Origin: SVQP01 sp045594445
GTDB taxonomy: Bacteria > Bacillota > Clostridia > Oscillospirales > CAG-272
NCBI GenBank assembly: GCA_045594445.1
Contig: JAZNYL010000086.1
Span: 1-23,389, forward strand
DNA: 23,389 nucleotides
Direction: 5' to 3'
The notes beneath the pieces are model-generated. The model did no database searches. It had not been told where the DNA came from and saw only the letters and a program-made list of their open reading frames with translations. The position numbers were made by a program, and so were the translations under genes. Each line of letters opens with the position of its first letter. The stretch's first letter is position 1. Positions 6,081-14,623 of this stretch are shown here, piece after piece.

Positions 6081-8507
6081 TTACTTCAGGGGCTGGATAT
6101 GCCAGATATTCTCGGCATATTCCTTGATCGAGCGGTCTGCTGCGAAGTAGCCGCAAGCCGCGGTGTTAAGCAGAGAGCGGCGAGACCACTCGGCGCGGTT
6201 CGCGTAGTCGTTGATTGCCTGCTGATGAGTCAGGCGGTAAGACTCAAAGTCGGCAAGGCACATGAAGGGGTCGGCCACGCCCTGACCGGTCAGCAGATAG
6301 GTTGCAACGTCCGCAAAGGATTCGCCCGCAAAGCCGACGGACAGGAAGTTGACGATCTTCTCCAGACGCTTGTTGTTGGCATAGAACTCGGCAGAGCGGT
6401 AGCCGCGCAGCCAGAGCTGCTCAACCTCAGCCGCAGTCAGGCCGAAGATATACATGTTGTCCTCGCCCACAGCGTCCAGCATCTCAATGTTTGCGCCGTC
6501 AAGCGTACCGATGGTCAGAGCACCGTTGATCATCAGCTTCATGCAGCCGGTACCGCTGGCCTCTTTGCCTGCCAGCGAGATCTGCTCACTGATATCCGCG
6601 GAAGGAATCAGGATCTCTGCCGTGCTGACGTCATAGTTCTCAAGGAATACCACGTTGAGCTTCTGTTTGATCTTGGGGTTCTTTTCAATATCCTTGCTGA
6701 TCATGCAAAGCAGCTGAATGATGCGCTTTGCCATCTGATAGCCGGGAGCCGCCTTTGCGCCGAAGATATAGGTCTGGGGCGTTATTTCCAGGTCGGGATT
6801 CTCGCGCAGCTCCAGATAAAGCCCAATGATATTGAGCGCGTTGAGCAGCTGACGCTTGTACTCGTGCAATCTCTTGATCTGCACGTCGTAAATGCTGTGC
6901 GTATCCAGCTTCTGTCCGGTCTTTCGGTACAGGTGCTGTGCAAACGCTACCTTATTGGCGTGCTTGATATCACGCACGCGCTGTACGACGGCTGCATCGT
7001 CTGCAAACTTGGCAAACTCGGCAAGCTCCTCGGGATTATGACGGTAGCCCGTGCCGATGCACTCGTCAAGCAAGCCTGCAAGCTGTGGGTTGGAATAGCA
7101 CAGCCAGCGGCGGTGCGCAATACCGTTGGTAACGTTGAGGAACTTCTCGGGGTACATCTTGTAGAAATCCTTGAACACGCTCTCGGTCAGAATGCCCGAG
7201 TGCAGCTTGGATACGCCGTTGACGCTGTGGCTGCCGACCACGCAGAGATTTGCCATTCTGACCTGACCGTAGCCCACGATGCTCATTTTGGAAATGCGCT
7301 GCCAGTTACCCGGGAATACGTTCCACGCCTCGCGGCAGAAGCGCTCGCTGATCTCCTTGATAATGGTGTAAATTCTGGGCAGCTTGAGGCGGAACAGATC
7401 CTCGTTCCAGGTCTCAAGAGCCTCGGGCATGACCGTATGGTTGGTGTAAGAGCAGATTCTCTTGACCATATCCCACGCCTGCTCCCAGGGGAAGAAATAC
7501 TCGTCCACCAGAATTCTCATCAGCTCGGGAATGCAGAGTGCGGGGTGAGTATCGTTGATATGAATGGCCACCTTATCGGGCAGATTGGACAGCGTACCGT
7601 ACACGGCCATGTGGTCGCGGATGATGCTCTGGCAGGATGCGGACACCAGGAAATACTGCTGCGTCAGACGGAGCAGCTTGCCCTCGGTGTGGTTATCCGA
7701 AGGATACAGCACCTTGGAAATGGTTTCTGCCTGAGTGTTTTCCTGCATAGCTCTTGCATACTGACCCTGCGTAAACAAGCCCATATTGAAGTTCTTGACG
7801 TCGCGCGCGCGCCACAGTCTGAGCTGGCTGACAGCTGCGCTGTCAGCACCCGAGATCATCATGTCGTAAGGAACGGCCTCGACCTCCTCGGCGTTTTCAT
7901 AAACGACCTCCATGCGGCCTTCCTTCCAAAGCTCTCTGACGTGGCCGCCAAAGCGCACGTGGAAGGTTCTGTCGGTTCTGGGCACCAGCCATACCTCGCC
8001 ACCGGGCAGCCATACGTCGGGCAGCTCTACCTGAATGCCGTCTACGATCATCTGCTTGAAAAGTCCGTATTCATAGCAGATCGAAAATCCGGTTGCGGGA
8101 TAATCCAGCGAGGAAAGAGAATCCATAAAACATGCAGCCAGTCTGCCAAGACCGCCGTTGCCAAGTCCTGCATCGGGCTCGCAGGTATACAGGTCGTCCA
8201 GAGCAAAGCCCAGCTCGCCCAGCGCCTTGGCGTATTCCTTGTCAAGTCCCAGGTTGCACAGATTGGTCTTGAGCGATCTGCCCAGCAGAAATTCCATGCA
8301 CATATAGTAAACGCGCTTGGAGCCCTGTCTGTTTACCTGCTTTTTGAAGTCGCCTCTCTTCTCTGTCAGAATATCTCTGACGGTCATGGCGGTTGCCTTA
8401 TACATCTGTTCGGTGGTTGCTTCAGCGGGGGTGCAACCGAAATAACGGGAAAGCTTAATGGTCAGATCGTCTCTGATCTTTGCCGCTGAGGGTCTGTTGT
8501 CTATCAT
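6081..8507 (-). CDS. glgP: Glycogen/starch/alpha-glucan phosphorylase
   Basis: The 808-residue protein has the usual length and composition of GT35 glycogen phosphorylases, which release glucose-1-phosphate from alpha-1,4-glucan ends using phosphate and pyridoxal phosphate. The PLP site is EASGTGCMKLMINGAL, with the cofactor lysine at residue 657; Cys655 stands where Asn is usual (GTSNMK or GTGNMK). GLGNGGLGRLAACF (114-127), the active-site loop HINDTHPA (316-323) and RLHEYKRQLLN (546-556) are intact. NGIAHRRWL replaces the more common NGITxRRWL. A purine-rich AGAAAGGA lies about 11 nt before the ATG. It sits between glgA and the amylase in the operon and would recycle the polymer made by the genes upstream. 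Confidence 0.98.
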   Translation of the reverse strand: MIDNRPSAAKIRDDLTIKLSRYFGCTPAEATTEQMYKATAMTVRDILTEKRGDFKKQVNRQGSKRVYYMCMEFLLGRSLKTNLCNLGLDKEYAKALGELGFALDDLYTCEPDAGLGNGGLGRLAACFMDSLSSLDYPATGFSICYEYGLFKQMIVDGIQVELPDVWLPGGEVWLVPRTDRTFHVRFGGHVRELWKEGRMEVVYENAEEVEAVPYDMMISGADSAAVSQLRLWRARDVKNFNMGLFTQGQYARAMQENTQAETISKVLYPSDNHTEGKLLRLTQQYFLVSASCQSIIRDHMAVYGTLSNLPDKVAIHINDTHPALCIPELMRILVDEYFFPWEQAWDMVKRICSYTNHTVMPEALETWNEDLFRLKLPRIYTIIKEISERFCREAWNVFPGNWQRISKMSIVGYGQVRMANLCVVGSHSVNGVSKLHSGILTESVFKDFYKMYPEKFLNVTNGIAHRRWLCYSNPQLAGLLDECIGTGYRHNPEELAEFAKFADDAAVVQRVRDIKHANKVAFAQHLYRKTGQKLDTHSIYDVQIKRLHEYKRQLLNALNIIGLYLELRENPDLEITPQTYIFGAKAAPGYQMAKRIIQLLCMISKDIEKNPKIKQKLNVVFLENYDVSTAEILIPSADISEQISLAGKEASGTGCMKLMINGALTIGTLDGANIEMLDAVGEDNMYIFGLTAAEVEQLWLRGYRSAEFYANNKRLEKIVNFLSVGFAGESFADVATYLLTGQGVADPFMCLADFESYRLTHQQAINDYANRAEWSRRSLLNTAACGYFAADRSIKEYAENIWHIQPLK

Positions 8508-8555
8508 TGGTTCAAGAATCCTTTCTTAGGGTATAAATCGTATCAAAATGAAGCT

Positions 8556-9995
8556 TTACAGCTCGTCGTACATCTCCATGTACTTGACGGCCGAGGCGCT
8601 CCAGGAGAAGTCGGTGCGCATGACCTTGGCAACCAGCTTTTTCCACTTGGCACTCTGGTGATACAGATCGATTGCCGCGCAGGTGCGCTCGTACAGCTCG
8701 GCACCGGTATAGCCTGCAAAGGTAAAGCCGTTGCCCAGCATCTCGCCGTCCTTTTCCCAATAGGGCTTGATCGAATCGTAAAGTCCGCCGGTCTCACGTA
8801 CCACGGGTACTGCACCGTAGCGGGATGCGATCATCTGGGAGAGACCGCAGGGCTCGCTCTTGGAGGGCATCAGGAAGATGTCGGTTGCCGCGTAAATGCG
8901 CTTGGCAAGATCGCGGTCGTAGGTCAGCAGTGCTGCCACCTTGTCGGGATATCGTTCGCCAAGCTCCGAGAAGAAGCGTTCAAATCTCTCCTCGCCCTTA
9001 CCGAGCACGATCAGCTGAACGTCGTTTTCGGCAACCAGTCTGTCAGCGATCTCGCTGATCAGATCAAGGCCCTTGTGAGCTGCCAAACGGGAAATGACGG
9101 CCAGTACCGGCACGTCCGCACGCAGGGGTAAGCCTGCCTCTGCCTGCATAGCCTCCTTGTCCTTTGCCTTGCCCGAAAGACGGCGCGCATCAAAGGTGGA
9201 AACAAGGCCGGTATCCTTGGCGGGATTGTAATAATCGTAGTCAATGCCGTTGAGAATGCCCATGAGCTTATGGCTGTTCTGCTCCAGCACGAAGTTGAGT
9301 CTGTGTGCATATTCTGCAGTCTTGATCTCCTCTGCGTACCTGGGGCTGACCGTGGTGACCATATCGGCACACACAATGGCAGCCTTCATCAGATTCAGGC
9401 AATCGTCGTAATGCATCAGCGCGGTATGCTCCACGCCAAGCTCAAACACGTCGCCCAGAATCGACATATCGTACTGTCCCTGATACTCAATATTATGAAT
9501 GGTAAACACGCTCTTCATGTGCTCGTAAGCGGGCTGATTGCGATATCTGGTATTCAGGTACACCACCGACAAAGCAGCCTGCCAGTCGTGTGCGTGCAGC
9601 ACGTCGGGGTACCAGTCGATTATCGGCATCATTTCCAGCACCGACTTGCAGAAGAAGGCGTATCTCTCGCCGTCGTCAAAGTTGCCGTACAGCGAGGGAC
9701 GGTTGAAATAGTACTCGTTGTCGATAAAGTAGAAGGTCACGCCGTCCTTGCAGAGCGACTTGACGCCGCAATACTGGTTACGCCACGCAAGGTTGACGCG
9801 GAATTCGGCAACCTGCTCAAGCTGATCTCTCCAGGTCTTGCCCATGGCACCGTACAAAGGGAGCACCACGCGCACGTCCACGTTCTTGCCGCCCTTCTTA
9901 CGAATGGCAGCAGGCAGCGAGCCAAGCACGTCACCAAGTCCACCTGTGGCGGCAAACGGCATTGCCTCCGCTCCAACAAATAAAATCTTTTTCAT
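8556..9995 (-). CDS. glgA: Glycogen synthase (ADP-glucose type, GT5)
   Basis: The 479-residue protein is a GT5 glycogen synthase, transferring glucose from ADP-glucose to the non-reducing ends of glucan. It shows the N-terminal TGGLGDVLGSLP loop (17-28), the HAHDWQ segment (135-139 area), ISRLAAHKGLDLI (301-313) with the conserved Arg303 and Lys308, and the C-terminal SEPCGLSQMIASRYG (380-394) containing catalytic Glu381. One oddity: the KTGGL motif is ATGGL, with Ala16 at the position of the ADP-glucose-contacting lysine (Lys15 in E. coli). GGAGG lies about 7 nt upstream of the ATG. A 15-nt gap separates it from glgD, and 48 nt from glgP, consistent with one transcript. Confidence 0.97.
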   Translation of the reverse strand: MKKILFVGAEAMPFAATGGLGDVLGSLPAAIRKKGGKNVDVRVVLPLYGAMGKTWRDQLEQVAEFRVNLAWRNQYCGVKSLCKDGVTFYFIDNEYYFNRPSLYGNFDDGERYAFFCKSVLEMMPIIDWYPDVLHAHDWQAALSVVYLNTRYRNQPAYEHMKSVFTIHNIEYQGQYDMSILGDVFELGVEHTALMHYDDCLNLMKAAIVCADMVTTVSPRYAEEIKTAEYAHRLNFVLEQNSHKLMGILNGIDYDYYNPAKDTGLVSTFDARRLSGKAKDKEAMQAEAGLPLRADVPVLAVISRLAAHKGLDLISEIADRLVAENDVQLIVLGKGEERFERFFSELGERYPDKVAALLTYDRDLAKRIYAATDIFLMPSKSEPCGLSQMIASRYGAVPVVRETGGLYDSIKPYWEKDGEMLGNGFTFAGYTGAELYERTCAAIDLYHQSAKWKKLVAKVMRTDFSWSASAVKYMEMYDEL

Positions 9996-10010
9996 GGTTT
10001 TCCTCCGTCA

Positions 10011-11141
10011 TCAGATTGCGCCGTTCTTACCGATGTAGAAAGGCATGGTCTCGCAGCCGGAAAGCGTTCTGCCGTCCTTGATCATGACGTTCTTGTCGGT
10101 AATGACGCAATTGAGCGTTACGTTCTCGCCCGTGTAGGTATCCTGCATGAGAATCGAGTTTTTGACAACGGTTCCCTTGCCTACCTTAACGCCGCGGAAC
10201 AGAATGGAATTTTCCACCGTGCCCTCGATCACGCAGCCGTCTGCCACCACGGAATTGACGATCTTGGCGTCGCCGCAATACTTGGTGGGAGCCGAGTTAC
10301 GAACCTTGGTCAGAATCGGTCTGTTGGGAACGCCCCAGATGCCGCGACGGGTTTCTTCGTCAAGCAGCGCCATGGAGCAAGCGAAGTAGCCCTCCATCGA
10401 GCCGATCTTGGCAAACACGCCATCGTACGCGTGCGCGCGGTAGTTTGCGCTCTGCAGAGACTTGGCAATCACGTCCTTGAAAAAGCTGGTATATCCGTGG
10501 GATGCAGCTTCCTGCACCACGCTCTGCAGATAGGTGCGGGTGGCAACCATGATATTGGTGCTGATGGTGACCTGTCCTTCGGTGGGGTGCATTTCGGCAA
10601 AATCGGTGACTCTGCCGCCCTCATCCACCTCAACCACCGGTACGGTTCCCTGCACAGACAGAGTGCCTGCATCGATCACAGTGGTCACAAAGGTCAGATC
10701 CGCGCCGCTCTTTTGGTGTGCCTCTACAACGGCCTTGAGGTCAATATTGCAGATCACGTCACAGTCGGACATGACGATATAGTCCTCGGAGCAACGGTTG
10801 ATAAAGTTGATCGCGCCCTTGAGCGCATCCATTCTGGAGCGGTTGACGCCCGGAGTGGTGGTATCAAACATGGTAATATAGGGAGGCAGAATCTTAATGC
10901 CGCCCGAACGGCGCGCCAGATCCCAGTCCTTGCCGTTGCCGATGTGGTCAAGCAGCGACTGGTAGTTATAGTGCGTGATCACGCCCACCTTGGTGATATC
11001 CGAGTTGACCATGTTGGAGAGTGCAAAGTCGATCAGGCGGTATCTGCCGCCAAAGGGCACGGACGCCATGGTACGCAATCTGGTCATTTCGGCAATGTTC
11101 TTATCGTGTGTATTTGCAAAAATCAATCCTGCTGCAGTCAT
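10011..11141 (-). CDS. glgD: GlgD, non-catalytic/regulatory subunit of glucose-1-phosphate adenylyltransferase
   Basis: The 376-residue product has the GlgD opening (AAGLIFANTHDKNIAEMT) followed by the nucleotidyltransferase-like FGGRYRLIDFALSN (30-43). The GGxGxRL nucleotide-binding loop of GlgC is missing, as expected for GlgD, which in Firmicutes pairs with GlgC and boosts its activity. The SDCDVICNIDL stretch corresponds to the metal-binding SGDH region of GlgC, and the C-terminus has hexapeptide left-handed beta-helix repeats (SVVADGCVIEGTVENS and following). It lies 17 nt after glgC with a G-rich ribosome site in the gap, and the pair is almost certainly co-translated from one message. 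Confidence 0.96.
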   Translation of the reverse strand: MTAAGLIFANTHDKNIAEMTRLRTMASVPFGGRYRLIDFALSNMVNSDITKVGVITHYNYQSLLDHIGNGKDWDLARRSGGIKILPPYITMFDTTTPGVNRSRMDALKGAINFINRCSEDYIVMSDCDVICNIDLKAVVEAHQKSGADLTFVTTVIDAGTLSVQGTVPVVEVDEGGRVTDFAEMHPTEGQVTISTNIMVATRTYLQSVVQEAASHGYTSFFKDVIAKSLQSANYRAHAYDGVFAKIGSMEGYFACSMALLDEETRRGIWGVPNRPILTKVRNSAPTKYCGDAKIVNSVVADGCVIEGTVENSILFRGVKVGKGTVVKNSILMQDTYTGENVTLNCVITDKNVMIKDGRTLSGCETMPFYIGKNGAI

Positions 11142-11158
11142 TGTTTCGTCCCCCTCTC

Positions 11159-12343
11159 TTAAACCTCGGGAATCATGGCGCCGGCTTCCACGCGGGCACC
11201 ATCCTCGATGGTAATATCCTCACCAATCACGGCAATTCCCTTTGCCGTTGCCTTATCCTCGCCGATTACGGCGCCCTTACCGATGGTCACGCCGGTATCA
11301 ATGATGGAATACGATACCACAGCGCCCTCGCCGATCACGGCGTCGCCCATCAGCACGCTGTCGGTCACGACTGCGCCCTTTTCGATCTTGACGCCCGCAC
11401 CGACCACAGAGTTACGGACCGTACCGTAGATCTCGCAGCCCTCGGTGATGTTACAGTTTTCAATAACGGCATCCTTGCCCACAAACTGAGGAGCAAGCGC
11501 ATGGTGACGCGCGAAAATTCTCCAGGACTCATCGCCCAGATTGAGCTCGGGCTTCTCGCCCAGCAGATCCATGTTGGCCTCCCAGAGCGAGGAGATGGTT
11601 CCAACGTCCTTCCAATAGCCCTCAAAAGGATATGCAAACATCTTCTCCCCTGCTGCCAGCATGTTGGGGATAATGTTCTTACCGAAGTCGTTGGACGAGC
11701 CGGGAGTATTTTCGTCGGCCGTCAGATAATCGTTAAGCTTTTTGCGATTGAATATGTAAATGCCCATGCTTGCCAGATTGGAATCCGGATTCTTGGGCTT
11801 TTCCGAGAACTTATAGATCGAGCCGTCAGAGTTGGTGCTCATGATACCAAAGCGGCTGGCCTCCTCCATGGGAACTGCCAGAACGGCAATGGTGCAATCC
11901 GCACCCTTTTGCTTATGGTATTCAAGCATTTTGGCGTAATCCATCTTGTAGATATGGTCACCCGAAAGGATGAGCACGTACTCCGCGTCGTAGCGGTTGA
12001 CGAATTCCATATTCTGATAAATCGCGTTTGCTGTGCCCTTATACCAGTCGGCACGCTTTTGTCCCTGATAGGGAGGCAGGATCTTGACACCGCCCCATGT
12101 GCGGTCCAGATCCCAAGGCAGACCGTTACCGATATACTCGTTGAGCACGAGCGGCTGATACTGCGTCAGAACGCCAACCGTATCAATTCCGGAATTGACG
12201 CAGTTGGAAAGAGGGAAATCGATGATGCGGTACTTACCGCCGAAGGGAACTGCGGGTTTGGCTGTCTTGGTGGTCAGTGCGTACAGACGCGAGCCCTGGC
12301 CGCCTGCGAGCAGCATTGCGACACATTCTTTTTTCTTGAACAT
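11159..12343 (-). CDS. glgC: Glucose-1-phosphate adenylyltransferase catalytic subunit
   Basis: The 394-residue enzyme makes ADP-glucose and pyrophosphate from ATP and glucose-1-phosphate, the committed step of bacterial glycogen synthesis. Visible motifs are the nucleotide loop LAGGQGSRL (12-20), KPAVPFGGKYRIIDFPLSN (29-47), WYKGTANAIYQN (100-111), LSGDHIYKMDY (126-136) and FSEKP (179-183) for sugar phosphate, then EGYWKDVGTI and a C-terminal beta-helix. AAGGAG (12353-12358) is 9 nt upstream of the ATG. It follows glgB after 94 nt that hold two small hairpins. Partnering with GlgD directly downstream is expected from family knowledge. Confidence 0.98.
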   Translation of the reverse strand: MFKKKECVAMLLAGGQGSRLYALTTKTAKPAVPFGGKYRIIDFPLSNCVNSGIDTVGVLTQYQPLVLNEYIGNGLPWDLDRTWGGVKILPPYQGQKRADWYKGTANAIYQNMEFVNRYDAEYVLILSGDHIYKMDYAKMLEYHKQKGADCTIAVLAVPMEEASRFGIMSTNSDGSIYKFSEKPKNPDSNLASMGIYIFNRKKLNDYLTADENTPGSSNDFGKNIIPNMLAAGEKMFAYPFEGYWKDVGTISSLWEANMDLLGEKPELNLGDESWRIFARHHALAPQFVGKDAVIENCNITEGCEIYGTVRNSVVGAGVKIEKGAVVTDSVLMGDAVIGEGAVVSYSIIDTGVTIGKGAVIGEDKATAKGIAVIGEDITIEDGARVEAGAMIPEV

Positions 12344-12375
12344 AAAAAACCACTCCTTCGTAAAATTATGAATGC

Positions 12376-12390
12376 TCCGGCAAGGCCGGA
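12376..12390 (-). other. Small hairpin in the glgB-glgC gap (proximal to glgC)
   Basis: TCCGGC-AAG-GCCGGA is a perfect 6-bp stem with a 3-nt loop and no U-run after it on the minus strand. It may affect message stability between glgB and glgC. Confidence 0.6.
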
Positions 12391-12409
12391 AAAATATAGA
12401 TTATCTTTT

Positions 12410-12422
12410 ACGGCTCTGCCGT
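12410..12422 (-). other. Small hairpin in the glgB-glgC gap (just after glgB)
   Basis: ACGGC-TCT-GCCGT is a 5-bp stem with a 3-nt loop, 15 nt after the glgB stop. A short A-rich stretch follows on the minus strand rather than U, so it is not a classical terminator. Confidence 0.5.
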
Positions 12423-12437
12423 GAAAAATAACGAAAG

Positions 12438-14342
12438 TTAAGTGCGGCTCGGCTTTCTCGTCGCACGTTTGCGCACGCAACGCAGCACCGTCACGCCCAA
12501 GGGCGGTACGCGCAGGCGGATGGCATGCTTGCCTCCAATCTGCTCCGAGCGGAACTGCGCGCCCGTATTGGTCACGCCGCTGCCGCCAAAAGCGGTATCG
12601 TCGGTGTTGAAGACCTCAGCGTAAGTGCCGTCCGCAGGTACCTCTAACAAAAAGTCCTCGTAGGCCACGGGCGTATAGTTGAGCACCGCGATCAGCTCTC
12701 TGCCGTTCTTATCAATGCGGCGGAAGCTGGTAATGCTGCGAGCCTTGTCGTCCGCGTCGATCCATTTGAAGCCGTCAAACGAGTCGTCCACCTGCCAGAG
12801 CGCAGGCTCGACAAGATAGAACGCGTTGAGTGCCTTGATAAAGGCCTTATGCTTGCGGTGCGTGGCGTACTCGTCAAGCAGGAACCACTCGATCTCGCCC
12901 GCATACGCCCATTCGCGGAACTGGCCGATTTCGTTGCCCATAAAGGTCAGCTTTTTGCCGGGATGCAGCATCTGATATGCCGCAAACAGTCTCGCACCCG
13001 CAAACTTTTTCCAGTAATCGCCCGGCATTTTGTCAATAAACGACTTTTTGCCGTGCACCACCTCGTCGTGCGAGATGGGCAGCACGAAATGCTCGTTGAA
13101 GGCAAACATCAAGGAAAAGGTCAGCTTATCGTGGTGATACGCGCGGTACAAGGGGTCCTTTTCGGCATAGAATAAGGTATCGTTCATCCAGCCCATGTTC
13201 CATTTGAGATGGAAGCCAAGTCCCTCGCGATCCTCGCCCGTGACGTGCGGGAAGGCGGTGGATTCCTCGGCGATCATGAGCACGCCGGGACACTCGCAGC
13301 GCATGTGCGCGTTGAGCTTTTTGAAAAAGGCGATGGCCTCCAAGTTGCGGTTGTCGCCATGAACGTTGGGAAACCACTCGCCCGGCTCGCGGTCGTAATC
13401 CAGATAAAGCATACTGGTCACAGCGTCCACGCGCAGGCCGTCGGCATGGAATTCCTTTGCCCAATAGGTCGCGTTGGAGATTAAGAAGGATTGCACCTCT
13501 TCCCTGCCCACGTCGAAGCAGCGCGTGCCCCATCCGCGGTTCTCCATGCGGTCCTTGCCCTGATATTCGTAAAGCGGCTTGCCGTCAAATTCGTAAAGAC
13601 CGTAAGCATCCTTGGGAAAATGCGCGGGCACCCAGTCAAGCAGTACGCCGATACCGTGCGTATGCAGGGTGTCCACGAAATAGCGGAAATCGTCCGGCGT
13701 GCCGTAGCGCGGCATGGGATTGTAGTATCCGCAGACCTGATAGCCCCAAGAGCCGTCAAACGGATGCTCCATCACGGGCATCAGCTCCACGTGGGTGTAC
13801 CCCATATCAACAAGATAAGGCGCCAGCATATCCGCAATCTCGCGGTAAGAGAGATACGAGCCGTCCTCACGTCTGTGCCACGAGCCGAGATGCATCTCGT
13901 AAATATTCATGGGAGATTGATAATACCGCTCGGCAACCTGCCTGCGGCGGCGCATCCATGCAGCATCCTGCCACGCGTAAGGCTCTGCCTCCCAGATGCG
14001 CGAATTGGTTCCGGGCGCAGGCTCGGAATAGCGTGCGTACGGATCGGCCTTCCAGATACGGCGATCCCCCGAGGCGATGCAGAATTTATAAGCATCCCCT
14101 GCCCGGACCACGTTTGGCGGCAGCTTTGCCTCCCAGATCCCGGCCTCGGAAATACGCTCCATCGGACAGGTCAGCTGCCAGTCGTTAAAATCGCCGCTGA
14201 CCCAGACGCTGTCCGCGTTGGGAGCCCATACGCGAAACGCGTAGCCGTCATCCATCCGATGCGCACCGAGATAATGATAGGCATATCCCGCCGTGCCCTG
14301 ATGGAACAAATACCGATCCAACTCACCGTATTTTGAAACCAT
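12438..14342 (-). CDS. glgB: 1,4-alpha-glucan branching enzyme (GH13)
   Basis: The 634-residue enzyme forms alpha-1,6 branches in glycogen. After a short lead (YLFHQGTAGYAYHYLGAH) comes the CBM48 domain (FRVWAPNADSVWVSGDFNDW, split around residues 36-55), then the GH13 barrel with GLRVDAVTSMLYLDY (nucleophile Asp306), MIAEEST (acid/base Glu359) and PISHDEVVHGK (Asp426); the spacings match those of E. coli GlgB (D405, E458, D526). The start at 14342 is preferred because GGGAGGTGA (14351-14359) lies just upstream; a GTG at 14369 would add nine residues but has no ribosome site. It is the first gene of the operon, about 55 nt behind a consensus promoter. The C-terminus ends in a basic tail (RKRATRKPSRT). 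Confidence 0.97.
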   Translation of the reverse strand: MVSKYGELDRYLFHQGTAGYAYHYLGAHRMDDGYAFRVWAPNADSVWVSGDFNDWQLTCPMERISEAGIWEAKLPPNVVRAGDAYKFCIASGDRRIWKADPYARYSEPAPGTNSRIWEAEPYAWQDAAWMRRRRQVAERYYQSPMNIYEMHLGSWHRREDGSYLSYREIADMLAPYLVDMGYTHVELMPVMEHPFDGSWGYQVCGYYNPMPRYGTPDDFRYFVDTLHTHGIGVLLDWVPAHFPKDAYGLYEFDGKPLYEYQGKDRMENRGWGTRCFDVGREEVQSFLISNATYWAKEFHADGLRVDAVTSMLYLDYDREPGEWFPNVHGDNRNLEAIAFFKKLNAHMRCECPGVLMIAEESTAFPHVTGEDREGLGFHLKWNMGWMNDTLFYAEKDPLYRAYHHDKLTFSLMFAFNEHFVLPISHDEVVHGKKSFIDKMPGDYWKKFAGARLFAAYQMLHPGKKLTFMGNEIGQFREWAYAGEIEWFLLDEYATHRKHKAFIKALNAFYLVEPALWQVDDSFDGFKWIDADDKARSITSFRRIDKNGRELIAVLNYTPVAYEDFLLEVPADGTYAEVFNTDDTAFGGSGVTNTGAQFRSEQIGGKHAIRLRVPPLGVTVLRCVRKRATRKPSRT

Positions 14343-14350
14343 TTCGGTCG

Positions 14351-14359
14351 TCACCTCCC
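14351..14359 (-). promoter_or_regulatory. Ribosome binding site deciding the glgB start
   Basis: GGGAGGTGA on the minus strand precedes the ATG at 14342 by 8 nt. It lies inside the frame that opens at the GTG at 14369, and so favours the shorter protein. Confidence 0.8.
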
Positions 14360-14403
14360 AATCTTGCACAAACGTATGTGAATTTTCTTTTAATCTACCT
14401 TAA

Positions 14404-14432
14404 ATTATACCACAGTCTTGTCAATATGTCAA
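14404..14432 (-). promoter_or_regulatory. Promoter of the glycogen operon
   Basis: On the minus strand TTGACA (14427-14432) and TATAAT (14404-14409) are 17 nt apart, a perfect sigma-A consensus. A second TTGACA lies inside the spacer, too close to the -10 to be used with it. Transcription should start near 14397. A TCGCACA-like element abuts the upstream side of the -35. Confidence 0.9.
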
Positions 14433-14505
14433 TGTGCGAAATGTCGATTTCCTCTTAATATCGCACAAATTTCAAGGACGTTTGTGGTGATATTGCACAT
14501 ATTTT
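14431..14505. promoter_or_regulatory. Three TCGCACA-like elements, candidate operators
   Basis: ATTTCGCACATT (minus strand, 14431-14442), AATATCGCACAAAT (plus, 14457-14470) and ATATTGCACATATTT (plus, 14490-14504) share AT-T-(C/T)GCACA. They fill the space between the two divergent -35 boxes, a normal place for a shared regulator to bind. No known regulator site is recognised, and no cre-like box was seen. Confidence 0.4.
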
Positions 14506-14555
14506 TCTTATTTGTGAACAAGGATTCAATAAACGTTCAAAAACGCATCATTTTC

Positions 14556-14583
14556 TTGACACTTGGGGAATTTATGATATAAT
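14556..14583 (+). promoter_or_regulatory. Promoter of the ABC transporter operon
   Basis: TTGACA (14556-14561) and TATAAT (14578-14583) are both perfect, with a 16-nt spacer. Transcription would begin near 14590. That places an in-frame ATG at 14594 practically at the 5' end of the message and supports the downstream TTG start at 14624. Confidence 0.88.
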
Positions 14584-14609
14584 AGTAATATGTATGAAAA
14601 TCCACGTAT

Positions 14610-14615
14610 GGGAGG
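14610..14615 (+). promoter_or_regulatory. Ribosome binding site deciding a TTG start
   Basis: GGGAGG is 8 nt upstream of TTG at 14624. The ATG at 14594 has no ribosome site and lies about 4 nt after the predicted transcription start. Confidence 0.8.
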
Positions 14616-14623
14616 ATCAGATT

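Noticed and set aside
6099..8489. A 796-codon open frame on the plus strand opposite glgP
   Set aside because: It mirrors glgP almost exactly, has no ribosome site or recognisable domain, and its composition is what reverse reading of a G/C-biased gene gives. The minus strand encodes an unmistakable phosphorylase.
14343..14369. GTG start adding nine residues to GlgB
   Set aside because: It has no ribosome site, and a strong GGGAGGTGA lies within this stretch in front of the ATG at 14342.
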